Source: CAYJBH01 sp964370605
Lineage (GTDB): Bacteria > Bacillota > Clostridia > Oscillospirales > Ruminococcaceae
DNA: 24,806 nt
Assembly (NCBI GenBank): GCA_964370605.1
Contig: CAYJJX010000024.1
Coordinates: 1-24,806 of the forward strand
Direction: 5' to 3'
The translations under genes were made by a program, and so were the position numbers. Below, in pieces: positions 16,063 through 24,568 of this stretch (its first letter is position 1; the number at the start of each line of letters is the position of its first letter). The notes beneath the pieces were generated by a model. The model was not told the origin of the DNA and searched no databases. It saw only the letters and a list, made by a program, of their open reading frames with translations.

Positions 16063-18396
16063 ATGTTTGGCTCGAAAATAAGTGAAAATGCCATAAAAGT
16101 GCTAGAGAAGCGATATCTTATAAAGGATTCGGAGGGTAGTGCGGTCGAGACGGTGGAGGATCTGTTCCGGCGCGTTGCCACATCGGTTGCCCTTGCGGAC
16201 AAAAGGTATGATGAGGATGCCGATTCGACTACGACGGCAAATAAGTTTTATGAGTTGATGTCAAACCTTAAGTTCTTGCCCAACTCACCAACCCTAATGA
16301 ATGCAGGACGTCCGCTCGGACAGCTGTCGGCATGTTTTGTGTTGCCTATCGAAGATAGCATGGAAGGCATCTTTGAGGCAATCAAACAGGCTGCGCTCAT
16401 TCATAAGTCGGGTGGTGGAACCGGGTTTTCGTTTTCACGTTTGCGCCCTGCCGGCGCAGCGGTAAACACAACGGGTGGAGTTGCCTCCGGCCCAATTAGT
16501 TTTATGCGTGTGTTCAACATGGCAACCGAAGCTGTCAAACAGGGCGGCACTCGTCGTGGCGCTAACATGGGTATATTGCGTATTGACCATCCGGATATTC
16601 TTGAGTTTATCAACTGCAAACAGGATAATGCAGATATCACAAACTTTAATATCTCGGTAGGTATTACCGAAGAGTTTATGAATAAAGTGGAGTCGGGCGG
16701 ACGTTACGACCTCATAGACCCCAAGACCAAAGAGGTCACAGGCTCACTCGATGCAGGCGAAATCTTTGATAAGATTGTCACCGCCGCACATCATAACGGA
16801 GAGCCGGGCATTATCTTCCTTGATCGTTTGAATCGTGATAACGTCGTGCCGAGTCAGGGTGATATCGAGTCCACTAACCCATGCGGCGAGCAACCGCTTT
16901 TGCCGTATGAGAGCTGCAACCTCGGTTCAATTAACCTTGCCAACATGATGAAAATAACTGAAAAAGGTTATGAAATCGACTACGATCTGCTTGCCGAGAC
17001 GGTGGCGAGTGCTGTTCATTTTCTTGATAACGTAATTGATATCAACAACTATCCACTGGACAAGATCGCAACTGTCACTCGACAGACACGTAAAATAGGT
17101 CTTGGAGTCATGGGCTTTGCAGATGCTTTGCTTTTGCTGGGCGTTCCTTATAATAGTGAGGAGGGAGTTGCCCTTGGTGAAAAGATAATGACATTCATCA
17201 ATAATGCTGGTCATAAGGCTTCAAGAGAACTTGCGATAAAACGTGGGCCGTTCCCGCTTTTCTATGAAAGCGTATTCAAAGACGGTGATCCAATGCGTAA
17301 CGGAACTGTCACAACCATTGCTCCAACAGGAACGCTATCCATCATTGCAAGTTGTTCCTCCGGTGTAGAACCGGTATTCGGATATGTCTATATCAGAAAT
17401 GTTATGGACGGCACTGAATTGATCGAAGTGAACAGCATACTGAAAGACAAGTTGGAACAACTTGGACTTTACAGTGAACAGTTGATGCGTCGTATTGCAG
17501 ATGAAGGTACTATCGCACACATTGAGCAGATACCGCAAGAAATTCGTGACATCTTCGTATGCGCCCACGATATTTCGCCTATCTATCATGCAAAGATGCA
17601 GGCGGCATTCCAACGTGCATGTGATAATGCCGTTTCGAAAACCGTTAACTTCCCCTCCACTGCAACAAAAGAAGAGGTTGCCGAAGTCTATATGCTCTCG
17701 TATAAAGAGGGTTGTAAGGGCGTTACCATCTACCGTGACGGAAGTCGCGAGGGTCAGGTGCTGAACATCGGAAGCGTGAACAACACAGGCGAAAAATCCC
17801 AAGACGGCGCTACTATCGAGTTAAGCACTCCCGGAGCAAGCAGTTCTATCGTTGCGGAATATGGCAAACTTTTGCCGAGACCGCGCCCTGAAATTACAAG
17901 TGGTTTTACCGAGAAGGTGAAGATCGGTTGTGGTAACCTTTATATTACCGTTAACTATGATGAACATGGTATCTGTGAAGTGTTCACAGCGACCGGAAAA
18001 GCAGGCGGTTGTCCCAGCCAAAGCGCTGCAACAGCAAGGTTGATGTCGGTTGCACTGCGCAGTGGTATGGATATCGGTGAGCTTTATGATCAGCTGAAAG
18101 GTATTCGTTGTCCTTCGACAGTGCGTCAAAGCGGAATGGCTTGCACCAGTTGTCCCGATGCCATCGCCAAGGTGGTCATGAAGGTGGATCGATTTATCAA
18201 AGAGGGACAGGTCGGATTGACACGTCCCGATCCGGAGAGCAAACCCACCCGTGCGCCGCAGGCGGCGAAAAAGGTTGTTGTGGAAGAGCCGCAATCGGAT
18301 CTCAATTTTAATTTTTGCCCTGAGTGTGGAGCAACAGTACAACATGAGGGTGGCTGTGTTCTTTGCCGAGGTTGTGGATTTTCTAAGTGCGGTTAA
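16063..18396 (+). CDS. nrdJ: Adenosylcobalamin-dependent (class II) ribonucleoside-diphosphate reductase
   Basis: This 777-residue enzyme reduces ribonucleotides to deoxyribonucleotides, using B12 to generate the thiyl radical, with no need for oxygen. The active-site cysteines are visible: C91 in LSACFVLP, C274 in NPCGEQPLLP (radical position) and C285 in ESCNLGSINL. The 11-residue gap between the last two is the family's usual one. A TSCPD-type domain follows (GGCPSQSAATARL, GIRCPSTVRQSG, CTSCPD). The C-terminus is a Cys-rich zinc-ribbon-like tail (CPECG, CVLCRGCGFSKCG) that probably carries reducing equivalents. The start is set at ATG 16063 after AAGGAG at 16051. It is a monocistronic gene with its own promoter and terminator. 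Confidence 0.96.
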   Translation: MFGSKISENAIKVLEKRYLIKDSEGSAVETVEDLFRRVATSVALADKRYDEDADSTTTANKFYELMSNLKFLPNSPTLMNAGRPLGQLSACFVLPIEDSMEGIFEAIKQAALIHKSGGGTGFSFSRLRPAGAAVNTTGGVASGPISFMRVFNMATEAVKQGGTRRGANMGILRIDHPDILEFINCKQDNADITNFNISVGITEEFMNKVESGGRYDLIDPKTKEVTGSLDAGEIFDKIVTAAHHNGEPGIIFLDRLNRDNVVPSQGDIESTNPCGEQPLLPYESCNLGSINLANMMKITEKGYEIDYDLLAETVASAVHFLDNVIDINNYPLDKIATVTRQTRKIGLGVMGFADALLLLGVPYNSEEGVALGEKIMTFINNAGHKASRELAIKRGPFPLFYESVFKDGDPMRNGTVTTIAPTGTLSIIASCSSGVEPVFGYVYIRNVMDGTELIEVNSILKDKLEQLGLYSEQLMRRIADEGTIAHIEQIPQEIRDIFVCAHDISPIYHAKMQAAFQRACDNAVSKTVNFPSTATKEEVAEVYMLSYKEGCKGVTIYRDGSREGQVLNIGSVNNTGEKSQDGATIELSTPGASSSIVAEYGKLLPRPRPEITSGFTEKVKIGCGNLYITVNYDEHGICEVFTATGKAGGCPSQSAATARLMSVALRSGMDIGELYDQLKGIRCPSTVRQSGMACTSCPDAIAKVVMKVDRFIKEGQVGLTRPDPESKPTRAPQAAKKVVVEEPQSDLNFNFCPECGATVQHEGGCVLCRGCGFSKCG

Positions 18397-18480
18397 TCGA
18401 CTTGAAATCTGTTCAGTATCTTAAAATAGTTGCCTCGAAGTCGTTTGCGCGATACCGATTTTATTAAAAAACAACATAAA

Positions 18481-18509
18481 CAAACCGAGCTGGTTGTCAG
18501 CTCGGTTTG
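18481..18509. terminator. Bidirectional terminator between nrdJ and the DUF2812 gene
   Basis: CAAACCGAGCT (18481-18491) and AGCTCGGTTTG (18499-18509) form a perfect 11-bp stem with a 7-base loop. Short T-rich tails occur on both strands, so it can serve the two converging genes. The rest of the 18397-18636 gap holds only a weak CTGCC/GGCAG hairpin near 18552-18569. Confidence 0.8.
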
Positions 18510-18636
18510 CTTTATGTGCAAAAAGATACCATCAATAAAGTGAAATAACGCCTGCCGGTGATAAGGCAGAAAGCATTGAACAAAAAGCATCATTATATAA
18601 CCACAAATAGAATATGGCAGAGGAAGTATAACCATG

Positions 18637-20055
18637 TCACTGTGCCCCGACTACGTTGTCATACAGAAGGTTTATTGCGTTTGTCATTTCGCTTTCGGTT
18701 GGATCGAAATTATCGAACGATATCTCTGCAATCACATTGGCAAAACAGGCGACATAGGTGCCGGACGGAGAGTTGGCATCGTAATAAAAACGGTATATCT
18801 CGGCATCTACGTCGGGCAGTTCATACGGCTCAAAACGCTCAGAGAATTCCGGCGGTATGTTTGGGTCGTGGGGTTCATCAATGGCAAGATAGTCGGACTT
18901 GACAAAATTATATAGCCCGTTAAACTTGATATACGAAATATTATATCGCAATTCCTTAGATGCTTCGTCAGTGATTCCTCTTGTCTGTCTTGCCACAATA
19001 TAGGAAGCAAAGGGACTCTCGTTGTCAGTTGAAAGCCGATAGGAATAATGCTCGGCGTCTGCTTCGGTAAAGTCTTCAAGTCGGAGTGGAATATCGTCAT
19101 CATAGACATTGAATTGGAAATATTGATCGTTTGCAATCGGCTGAAGTATTGTTTCGACCGGTCTGTTTCCGAATACAAAGAGGTCGGCGAATGCAATAAT
19201 AAAGATTAGGGTGGAAAGCAACGTGAATGTTGCAATAAAAATCACTGCAACAAATATTATCCGTGCCTTTTTTGCGGTAATCTTTAAAAGTTTAAGGACC
19301 TTTTTTGCGGCAAAGGCAATGAACATCAATGGGAATACAATTATAATTCCAAATATCAAAGCGGTTGGGTCTTGAAGATTGAAAATCCAGCACATTAACC
19401 CTACAATTAATAGCACAAGATGCATGTTACTGAAAAAGCGCATCAATGGCGTTCCAAGTATGCCACCACCGTTTGCAGTCGATTTTTTTGATCGTAAGTA
19501 CCAAATAAGATATCCGATTAAGCGTGTAACGGAATGTATAAAGAGCAGTCCATAAGTATAAAAGATTAGCAATACTGTCATATCGGCAAGCGTTTCGGCT
19601 GGGCTGTTTAGAAAATTGTTTCCCCATGTGAAAAATTGCAATAAAGAGATGGCGATAATCAAGAAAAAGGTTGGTATATAGTTTCGTTTGGCGCTTCGAT
19701 GAATCGTTTGCAATTTAAGTGATTCGTCCGTTTCGATGGGGGTGGGATTTTCTTCGTCAGAACAAAAAATCTGTATCTGCGCAAGTTCCGATACCAATTT
19801 CCAACCACTCTCGGCACAATAGTCAAAAAAACGTTGCTGGTTATCGGTCGGATATGGATTGAACTCGGAAGCTTCATGAAAATAGGTGACTGCATATTTC
19901 TTTTCCTGTGGAGTTGATTTGACAAAACGCCAGTAGAAAGAAGAGGTCTTATCCAACATCCAACCTTTGGCTGACATGCGATTCAGACGCGCTTCGATGT
20001 GCTGAGGATCTTCAAATATGAAAGAGGCAAAACAACTGTATTTATAAGTGTGCAT
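18637..20055 (-). CDS. DUF2812-domain membrane protein
   Basis: This 472-residue protein has an N-terminal DUF2812-like region (about 5-100), recognised by the pattern around ARLNRMSAKGWML and YAVTYFHEASEFNP with FFDYCAESGWKLV. Five hydrophobic spans follow at about 126-142, 158-186, 210-226, 230-250 and 265-290, then a soluble acidic C-terminal region of about 180 residues. Proteins of this group are commonly encoded beside PadR regulators, as here, where padR ends 15 bases upstream. They are thought to act in membrane-stress or export-related responses, but the function is unestablished. The long C-terminal domain is unusual for what I know of the family. The ribosome site is AGGGAGT. Confidence 0.8.
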   Translation of the reverse strand: MHTYKYSCFASFIFEDPQHIEARLNRMSAKGWMLDKTSSFYWRFVKSTPQEKKYAVTYFHEASEFNPYPTDNQQRFFDYCAESGWKLVSELAQIQIFCSDEENPTPIETDESLKLQTIHRSAKRNYIPTFFLIIAISLLQFFTWGNNFLNSPAETLADMTVLLIFYTYGLLFIHSVTRLIGYLIWYLRSKKSTANGGGILGTPLMRFFSNMHLVLLIVGLMCWIFNLQDPTALIFGIIIVFPLMFIAFAAKKVLKLLKITAKKARIIFVAVIFIATFTLLSTLIFIIAFADLFVFGNRPVETILQPIANDQYFQFNVYDDDIPLRLEDFTEADAEHYSYRLSTDNESPFASYIVARQTRGITDEASKELRYNISYIKFNGLYNFVKSDYLAIDEPHDPNIPPEFSERFEPYELPDVDAEIYRFYYDANSPSGTYVACFANVIAEISFDNFDPTESEMTNAINLLYDNVVGAQ

Positions 20056-20070
20056 GACTCGTTTTACTCC

Positions 20071-20385
20071 CTATTTTGCGGTAAATGATTGATCAAAATC
20101 GGCAACAAGCGTTGCGAGGCGCCCTCGTTCTTTTTCCAGTGTAGCAATACCTTTTTCGGTCAAGGTATAACAACGCAGTCTCCCTTGCGATCTTGTTTCG
20201 ACGATCATGTCAGCTTTTTCGAAACTCTCAAAAAGAGTGTATAGCGTTCCGGCGCCGACAGCTACTCTATCACCCGATATTTCGGCTACGCTTCGCATGA
20301 CCTCGACACCGCTTCGCTCTTTTTGCAATGCAAGCAGTATATATATCATCTGTTCGGTCAGCGTTGTGAACTTTTCTCGCGGCAT
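20071..20385 (-). CDS. PadR-family transcriptional repressor
   Basis: This 104-residue winged-helix regulator has the PadR core: LTEQMIYILLALQKERSGVEV, then GAGTLYTLFESFEKADMI and the wing with RLRCYTLTEKG. The start is ATG 20385, with AAAGGAG six bases upstream. The frame opens earlier (20424), but that extension lies between the promoter and the ribosome site and looks untypical. It lies in an operon with the downstream DUF2812 gene and is likely autorepressed through the palindromes in its promoter. PadR proteins often respond to small hydrophobic or cell-envelope-active compounds; the inducer is unknown. Confidence 0.9.
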   Translation of the reverse strand: MPREKFTTLTEQMIYILLALQKERSGVEVMRSVAEISGDRVAVGAGTLYTLFESFEKADMIVETRSQGRLRCYTLTEKGIATLEKERGRLATLVADFDQSFTAK

Positions 20386-20399
20386 ACAACTCCTTTGTG

Positions 20400-20483
20400 T
20401 ATCGATAATCGATATTATGCACATACAATAACATCGAATATCGATATTGTCAAGTGCTTTATCAATTTTATTATATCGATATA
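20400..20483 (-). promoter_or_regulatory. padR promoter with an array of ATCGAT palindromic operators
   Basis: On the minus strand TTGACA (20453-20448) and TATTGT (20430-20425) are 17 bases apart. AATATCGATATT (20437-20448), a perfect 12-bp palindrome, fills the spacer. A second 12-bp palindrome TATATCGATATA lies upstream (20472-20483). Two overlapping smaller sites, TATCGATA (20400-20407) and AATCGATATT (20407-20416), lie just downstream of the start of transcription. All four share ATCGAT, with centres 7, 32 and 35 bp apart. Confidence 0.8.
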
Positions 20484-20501
20484 CTAAAAAGCGAATAAAA
20501 A

Positions 20502-20538
20502 AGTGACCGACTCTGTGTTGTTTACAGAATCGGTCACT
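20502..20538 (-). terminator. Terminator of topA
   Basis: AGTGACCGACTCTGT (20502-20516) and ACAGAATCGGTCACT (20524-20538) pair with one mismatch around a 7-base loop. On the minus strand six T follow. It isolates topA from the padR promoter. Confidence 0.9.
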
Positions 20539-20633
20539 GAAGTTGAAAGACTATCAATGTGCTTGAGTTGAAAAGCTGAGTATATAACTAGATTCAAGGG
20601 TTACAGTTAACGTGAGATTTAACAAGATACTTA

Positions 20634-20662
20634 TATAATGGAAGATACGAGTATCCATTATA
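20634..20662 (-). repeat. Bulged hairpin over the topA stop codon
   Basis: TATAATG (20634-20640) pairs with CATTATA (20656-20662) and GATAC (20644-20648) with GTATC (20651-20655), with a GAA bulge. The hairpin spans the stop codon at 20658-20660. It could influence 3' processing; there is no evidence beyond the pairing. Confidence 0.4.
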
Positions 20663-22730
20663 CTCCGTCGGCGCATTTTGGGTTGTGGCAGATGAGCGTC
20701 GGGGTCTTTCCAAGTTTTTTGAAAAGTGTCTTTTGGCATTTTGGGCATCGATCTTCGGTTGGAGCTTCGTTTGAGAGGAATGTACAGTCGGGATATCCGG
20801 TACATCCATAGAATGTGCGCCCCATCTTATTTTTGCGTTTGGCAAGTGGTTTGTCGCAAAGTGGGCACTCGCCGTCAGAAGGAGAGGTGAGTGGTTTAAT
20901 ATTTTTGCATTCCGGATATCCGGGACAGCCGAGAAATTTGCCATATCTGCCCTCTCGTATAACCATCATTTTGCCGCAAAGCTCGCAGGGAATGTCGGTC
21001 ACTTCGTCCGGCGTTTTGTAGGTCTTGCCTTCCAGGTTCTTTTCGGCGGTTTTGAGAGTTTCTTGCAGGTAATGATAGATGTCCTTGATAGGAACATGCC
21101 AATCGGCTTCGCCCTGTTCGATGGTATCAAGCAACTGTTCCATGTCGGCGGAAAATTTCACGTCGACAATGTTTTTCCACTGCTCGGTCATCAAGTCGTT
21201 TACCGTAGTTCCAAGTTCGGTAGGGTGTAGTCTGCGCTGTTCCCTCACCACATAACCACGTGTGATAATTGTGTTGATGGTCGGTGCATAGGTGGACGGA
21301 CGTCCGATTCCGTTATCTTCGAGCGCTTTAATTATACTGGCTTCGTTATATCTCGCTGGCGGTTCGGTGAACTTCTGCTGTGAGTTTAGTTTTTTTAGCG
21401 CAAGCTGTTGTGATACGGTGAGTTTTGGCAGCGCCTTCTCTTTTTGCTCTTTTTCGTCAGAGCTTTCAACATATAATGTAGTGAACCCGTCAAAGGTTAC
21501 GATATAACCCGATGCTTTGAATGAGTGACCTCCGCCGGCGGATATTGTAAGTGACTGAGTGGCAAATTTTGCATCGGCCATCTGGCTCGCAACAAAACGG
21601 TTGAAGATGAGGCGATATAGCTTTGCAAGTTCAGGGGATACTGAACTATCGACCATTTCGGGAGTGATGGTGACATCGGAAGGGCGAATCGCTTCATGAG
21701 CGTCTTGTACGTCACGTCCTTTGTTTTTGAAAGTTCTTCGTTTTGGCGGAAGATATTCATTGCCGTATCGGTTTTCAATAAACTCGGCAGTAGCGGTTGC
21801 GGCTTCGTCAGAAATTCTCAAACTATCGGTTCTCATATAGGTAATAAGACCAACGGCACCGATTCCATTAACCTCGACGCCTTCATAAAGAGTCTGCGCG
21901 AGTTGCATGGTACGCGAAGGGGAAAAACCAAGTTTACGAGAGGCATCCTGTTGAAGGGTGGATGTGATAAATGGTGGTGCGGGAGACCGATGTCGCACAC
22001 CGTCTTTGATATCCGACACAGTGAATGTTTTTCCTGATTCGGCAAGAATAGCGTCCGCTTGTTCTTTGTTTTGTACGCCGGCAGACTTTTTTCCGTCCTT
22101 GCCGAAATATGTGGCAGTTAATTCTTCGCCCTTATCGGTTGTCAGCAGTGCCGACAGATCCCAGTATTCTTTCGGTACAAATGCGGTAATCTCTCTTTCT
22201 CGGTCGACGATTAAACGCAGTGCAACGGATTGTACACGTCCTGCCGACAATCCGCGGCGCACTTTTTTCCAAAGGAAGGGGGAGATAGTATAGCCAACCA
22301 GTCGATCCAGCATTCGGCGTGCTTGTTGGGCGTAAAATAGGTTCATATCAATGGATCGAGGATTTTCCATACCGGTCGATACGCCTTTTTTTGTAATCTC
22401 TCCGAACGTGACACGATTTTCCAGCGTTGTATCCAGTCCGAGGAGTTCCGCGAGATGCCACGAGATAGCCTCGCCTTCACGGTCAGGGTCGGTTGCAAGA
22501 AAAACAGCATCACTGCTTTGTGCAGCCTTTTTCAACTGTTTTATCAGATCTGACTTTTTGCGCACATTAATATATTTCGGCTCGAAGTTGTTTTCAACAT
22601 CGATTCCGAGACGAGTGGTCGGAAGATCACGGATATGGCCGTTGCTTGCCATAACCTTGTAATCCTTTCCAAGATATTTGGCAATGGTCTTTGCCTTCGC
22701 TGGGGACTCAACGATTACTAATTTTGACAT
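20658..22730 (-). CDS. topA: DNA topoisomerase I (type IA)
   Basis: This 690-residue enzyme relaxes negative supercoils. It opens with the TOPRIM domain MSKLVIVESPAKAKTI and the acidic metal site LATDPDREGEAI. The active-site tyrosine is Y298 in GLITYMRTDSLRIS. The C-terminus has three four-Cys zinc-finger modules: CELC...CPGYPEC, CPLC...CTGYPDC and CPKC...CHNPKC. The start is at 22730 because the TOPRIM motif always begins near the N-terminus; an in-frame ATG at 22793 lies upstream of the expected transcript start. The ribosome site is poor: the nearest good match, AAAAGG, is about 13 bases away, so translation may be modest or depend on context. Housekeeping gene, single unit. Confidence 0.97.
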   Translation of the reverse strand: MSKLVIVESPAKAKTIAKYLGKDYKVMASNGHIRDLPTTRLGIDVENNFEPKYINVRKKSDLIKQLKKAAQSSDAVFLATDPDREGEAISWHLAELLGLDTTLENRVTFGEITKKGVSTGMENPRSIDMNLFYAQQARRMLDRLVGYTISPFLWKKVRRGLSAGRVQSVALRLIVDREREITAFVPKEYWDLSALLTTDKGEELTATYFGKDGKKSAGVQNKEQADAILAESGKTFTVSDIKDGVRHRSPAPPFITSTLQQDASRKLGFSPSRTMQLAQTLYEGVEVNGIGAVGLITYMRTDSLRISDEAATATAEFIENRYGNEYLPPKRRTFKNKGRDVQDAHEAIRPSDVTITPEMVDSSVSPELAKLYRLIFNRFVASQMADAKFATQSLTISAGGGHSFKASGYIVTFDGFTTLYVESSDEKEQKEKALPKLTVSQQLALKKLNSQQKFTEPPARYNEASIIKALEDNGIGRPSTYAPTINTIITRGYVVREQRRLHPTELGTTVNDLMTEQWKNIVDVKFSADMEQLLDTIEQGEADWHVPIKDIYHYLQETLKTAEKNLEGKTYKTPDEVTDIPCELCGKMMVIREGRYGKFLGCPGYPECKNIKPLTSPSDGECPLCDKPLAKRKNKMGRTFYGCTGYPDCTFLSNEAPTEDRCPKCQKTLFKKLGKTPTLICHNPKCADGV

Positions 22731-22770
22731 ATAAGTGAATATACCTTTTTGATTAGATGTGTTATTCGAT

Positions 22771-22800
22771 ATTATATCCGTATCTTGGTACAAATGTCAA
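22771..22800 (-). promoter_or_regulatory. Promoter of topA
   Basis: On the minus strand consensus TTGACA (22800-22795) and TATAAT (22776-22771) are separated by 18 bases, leaving a leader of roughly 33 bases. Confidence 0.85.
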
Positions 22801-22827
22801 GCAAAATTATTACACTATCTTTTTGAC

Positions 22828-22856
22828 TTGATTTTTGTGACGGTAAAAGATATAAT
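22828..22856 (+). promoter_or_regulatory. Promoter of the YigZ family gene
   Basis: TTGATT (22828-22833) and TATAAT (22851-22856) are separated by 17 bases. The divergent topA -35 element is only 27 bases away, back to back. Confidence 0.75.
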
Positions 22857-22885
22857 CAAACTGTACTATATATAAGGAAAAGAAC

Positions 22886-23500
22886 ATGTCGGACTTTGTG
22901 ACATTAGCAGCTCCGGCTGAAATTGAGATATCGATCAAACATTCGACCTTTATCGCTGTGGCACGACCTGTTGCAACAGAAGAGGAAGCGGTGGCTCTGA
23001 TTGAGGAACAAAGGGTAAAACATCCTACCGCAAATCATCATGTCTATGCCTATCGTTTAAGGGAAGGTAATAGAACGAGATATTCTGATGATGGAGAGCC
23101 GGCCAAGACGGCAGGGCTTCCGGTACTGGCCATGCTCGAGGGTAGAGGGGTGATAGACGCAGCGGTGGTTGTCATTCGCTATTTCGGAGGAACGCTTCTC
23201 GGCACCGGGGGGCTTGTTCGAGCATATGGCGATTCTGCAAAGTTCGCCATCGAGGCTGCGGGAATCAGACAGAGGGTCATGTCAGATGTGATTAAAGTAA
23301 CGGTAGAATATAGCATGTATGAGAAGATGTGCCACATTATTACCACAGTGGGAGGAGAGACGACTAACTGCATCTATGCCGATAATATTGAGATAACCGC
23401 TGTAATGCCATGTAATGTGACTGAACACTTTTTGCAAGAGGTAAAGAGAATCGGCAACGGTAAAATTATACCGCTGCCGACAGATAAGATATTTACTTAA
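22886..23500 (+). CDS. yigZ: YigZ/IMPACT family protein
   Basis: This 204-residue protein has the UPF0029 N-terminal domain of the YigZ/YvyE/IMPACT group: KHSTFIAVARPVATEEEA, HHVYAYRLREGNRTRYSDDGEP and the hallmark VVVIRYFGGTLLGTGGLVRAYGD. A C-terminal DUF1949-like region follows (about 135-204). The eukaryotic relative inhibits Gcn2 signalling; the bacterial role is not well settled. The start is preceded by AAGGA. It ends only eight bases before the converging ECF gene. Confidence 0.93.
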   Translation: MSDFVTLAAPAEIEISIKHSTFIAVARPVATEEEAVALIEEQRVKHPTANHHVYAYRLREGNRTRYSDDGEPAKTAGLPVLAMLEGRGVIDAAVVVIRYFGGTLLGTGGLVRAYGDSAKFAIEAAGIRQRVMSDVIKVTVEYSMYEKMCHIITTVGGETTNCIYADNIEITAVMPCNVTEHFLQEVKRIGNGKIIPLPTDKIFT

Positions 23501-23508
23501 ATTAATTA

Positions 23509-24081
23509 CTAACGCTGTTTCAGTACAACAGACAGCGCTGGGGTCAGGATTGCGGCGGCGGCCGCCTCAGCAACACCGTTGGTAAGGATAAGACCGAATA
23601 TTGCAATACCGCCCGACAGATCGGAAGGGAAAATAAAAAATAGGCCGGTGAGAAAGATGATGGTATTAAGCATAGAGGTTGCGGCTCCAATGACTCCGGC
23701 CGAGATGACAAAGGTTCCCTTTTTTGTGCTTTTTGAAAGTTTGCTTCTATATATAGCACAAAGACCACCGGTACAAAGACCGACCAGCAGACGTCCACCG
23801 ATGGTCAGAAGTGCGAGATATAATACACTATACTCAAACAGTGCGATTGTGAATACGCTTTCATAGGGAGCGCGTAGGAAACTGGTGATACCAAACACAA
23901 GAGACAATATAATAGAAGCGTATGGCTTGACGGAGATTCCACCAACTGCGATCGGTACCGTCATAATGGTGAGACTGAATGTAGGCAGGAGAGGAATATA
24001 GCCAAGCGGTGTAGCTGCAAGCAGAATTGTGATAGCCACCAGCAATGACAGCCGAGTGAGTTCTTTTGTTTTTGTGTTCAT
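23509..24081 (-). CDS. ECF transporter S component (vitamin-binding membrane protein)
   Basis: This 190-residue, very hydrophobic protein has about six membrane spans. The opening LTRLSLLVAITILLAATPLGYIPL and then TIMTVPIAVGGI is typical of substrate-binding S components of energy-coupling-factor importers (ECF_trnsprt family). No ATPase or EcfT gene is in the window, so it would use a shared ECF module encoded elsewhere (group II). The vitamin cannot be told; pantothenate-, riboflavin- or other-type S components share this look. The ribosome site is GAGGG. No riboswitch was seen in its 34-base leader. Confidence 0.85.
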   Translation of the reverse strand: MNTKTKELTRLSLLVAITILLAATPLGYIPLLPTFSLTIMTVPIAVGGISVKPYASIILSLVFGITSFLRAPYESVFTIALFEYSVLYLALLTIGGRLLVGLCTGGLCAIYRSKLSKSTKKGTFVISAGVIGAATSMLNTIIFLTGLFFIFPSDLSGGIAIFGLILTNGVAEAAAAAILTPALSVVLKQR

Positions 24082-24114
24082 TTGACCCTCATATATAATG
24101 TATGCTTGTTTAGT

Positions 24115-24143
24115 ATATTACCATAAAGAAGTATATAGGTCAA
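24115..24143 (-). promoter_or_regulatory. Promoter of the ECF S component gene
   Basis: On the minus strand TTGACC (24143-24138) and TAATAT (24120-24115) are separated by 17 bases, giving a short leader without room for a vitamin riboswitch. Confidence 0.7.
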
Positions 24144-24166
24144 TAATGCAATAGCATTTTAGGTTG

Positions 24167-24206
24167 CTATACATATATAATGAAGTCTTTCCTTATATAT
24201 GTATAG
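24167..24206. repeat. Strong AT-rich inverted repeat upstream of the rRNA promoters
   Basis: CTATACATATATAA (24167-24180) and TTATATATGTATAG (24193-24206) are perfect 14-bp arms around a 12-base loop. There is no T-run on either side that would make it a standard terminator. It lies between the ECF promoter and the first rRNA promoter and may be a protein-binding or cruciform site. Confidence 0.6.
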
Positions 24207-24230
24207 TGAGATAATTATACAAAACGATAC

Positions 24231-24245
24231 ATTATGTGACATAAT
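24231..24245. repeat. Short palindrome ATTATG-TGA-CATAAT
   Basis: Perfect 6-bp arms with a 3-base spacer, about 100 bp upstream of the first rRNA promoter. It could be an operator. The remaining bases of 24246-24330 are AT-rich with nothing else supportable. Confidence 0.35.
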
Positions 24246-24341
24246 CACACAGTAAATCACGATAGATGGTGATAGTTTTTGGTTTAAATACAACATGTTG
24301 TAAGAAAATCAAAAAAAATTGAAAAAACGTGAAAAAATGTC

Positions 24342-24371
24342 TTGACATTATATACATAGCTGTGCTATTAT
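24342..24371 (+). promoter_or_regulatory. rRNA operon promoter P1
   Basis: TTGACA (24342-24347), 18-base spacer, TATTAT (24366-24371). An A-rich UP-element-like tract (24306-24338) lies directly upstream. Confidence 0.8.
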
Positions 24372-24436
24372 AGTAAGGCAGTCGCGTGACGGGAAACATC
24401 GAAAATCAGAAAAAATAAAAAAACTGAAAAAAAGTG

Positions 24437-24465
24437 TTGACAAACGGAACCGAATGTGTTATAGT
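24437..24465 (+). promoter_or_regulatory. rRNA operon promoter P2
   Basis: TTGACA (24437-24442), 17-base spacer, TATAGT (24460-24465), again after an A-rich tract. Its -35 is 95 bp downstream of that of P1. Confidence 0.85.
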
Positions 24466-24533
24466 AAAAAGGTAGTCGAAAAACGGCGAAAACAAATCAA
24501 GACAAAAAACTTTAAGAAAATTCAAAAAAAGTC

Positions 24534-24562
24534 TTGACAAACAAAACCGACTATGCTATACT
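24534..24562 (+). promoter_or_regulatory. rRNA operon promoter P3
   Basis: TTGACA (24534-24539), 17-base spacer, TATACT (24557-24562), after an A-rich tract. Its -35 is 97 bp downstream of that of P2. Confidence 0.85.
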
Positions 24563-24568
24563 AATCTA

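Noticed and set aside
15804..16202. Minus-strand open frame, with a possible 61-residue product from about 15989
   Set aside because: It overlaps the nrdJ promoter and coding start, has no ribosome site and resembles no protein.
18634..18915. 93-codon plus-strand frame opposite the DUF2812 gene
   Set aside because: It lies wholly antisense to a well-supported coding frame, without promoter or ribosome site.
24082..24330. Mobile element or CRISPR remnant suggested by the inverted repeats
   Set aside because: There are no transposase fragments, target duplications or regularly spaced direct repeats; the repeats differ from each other.
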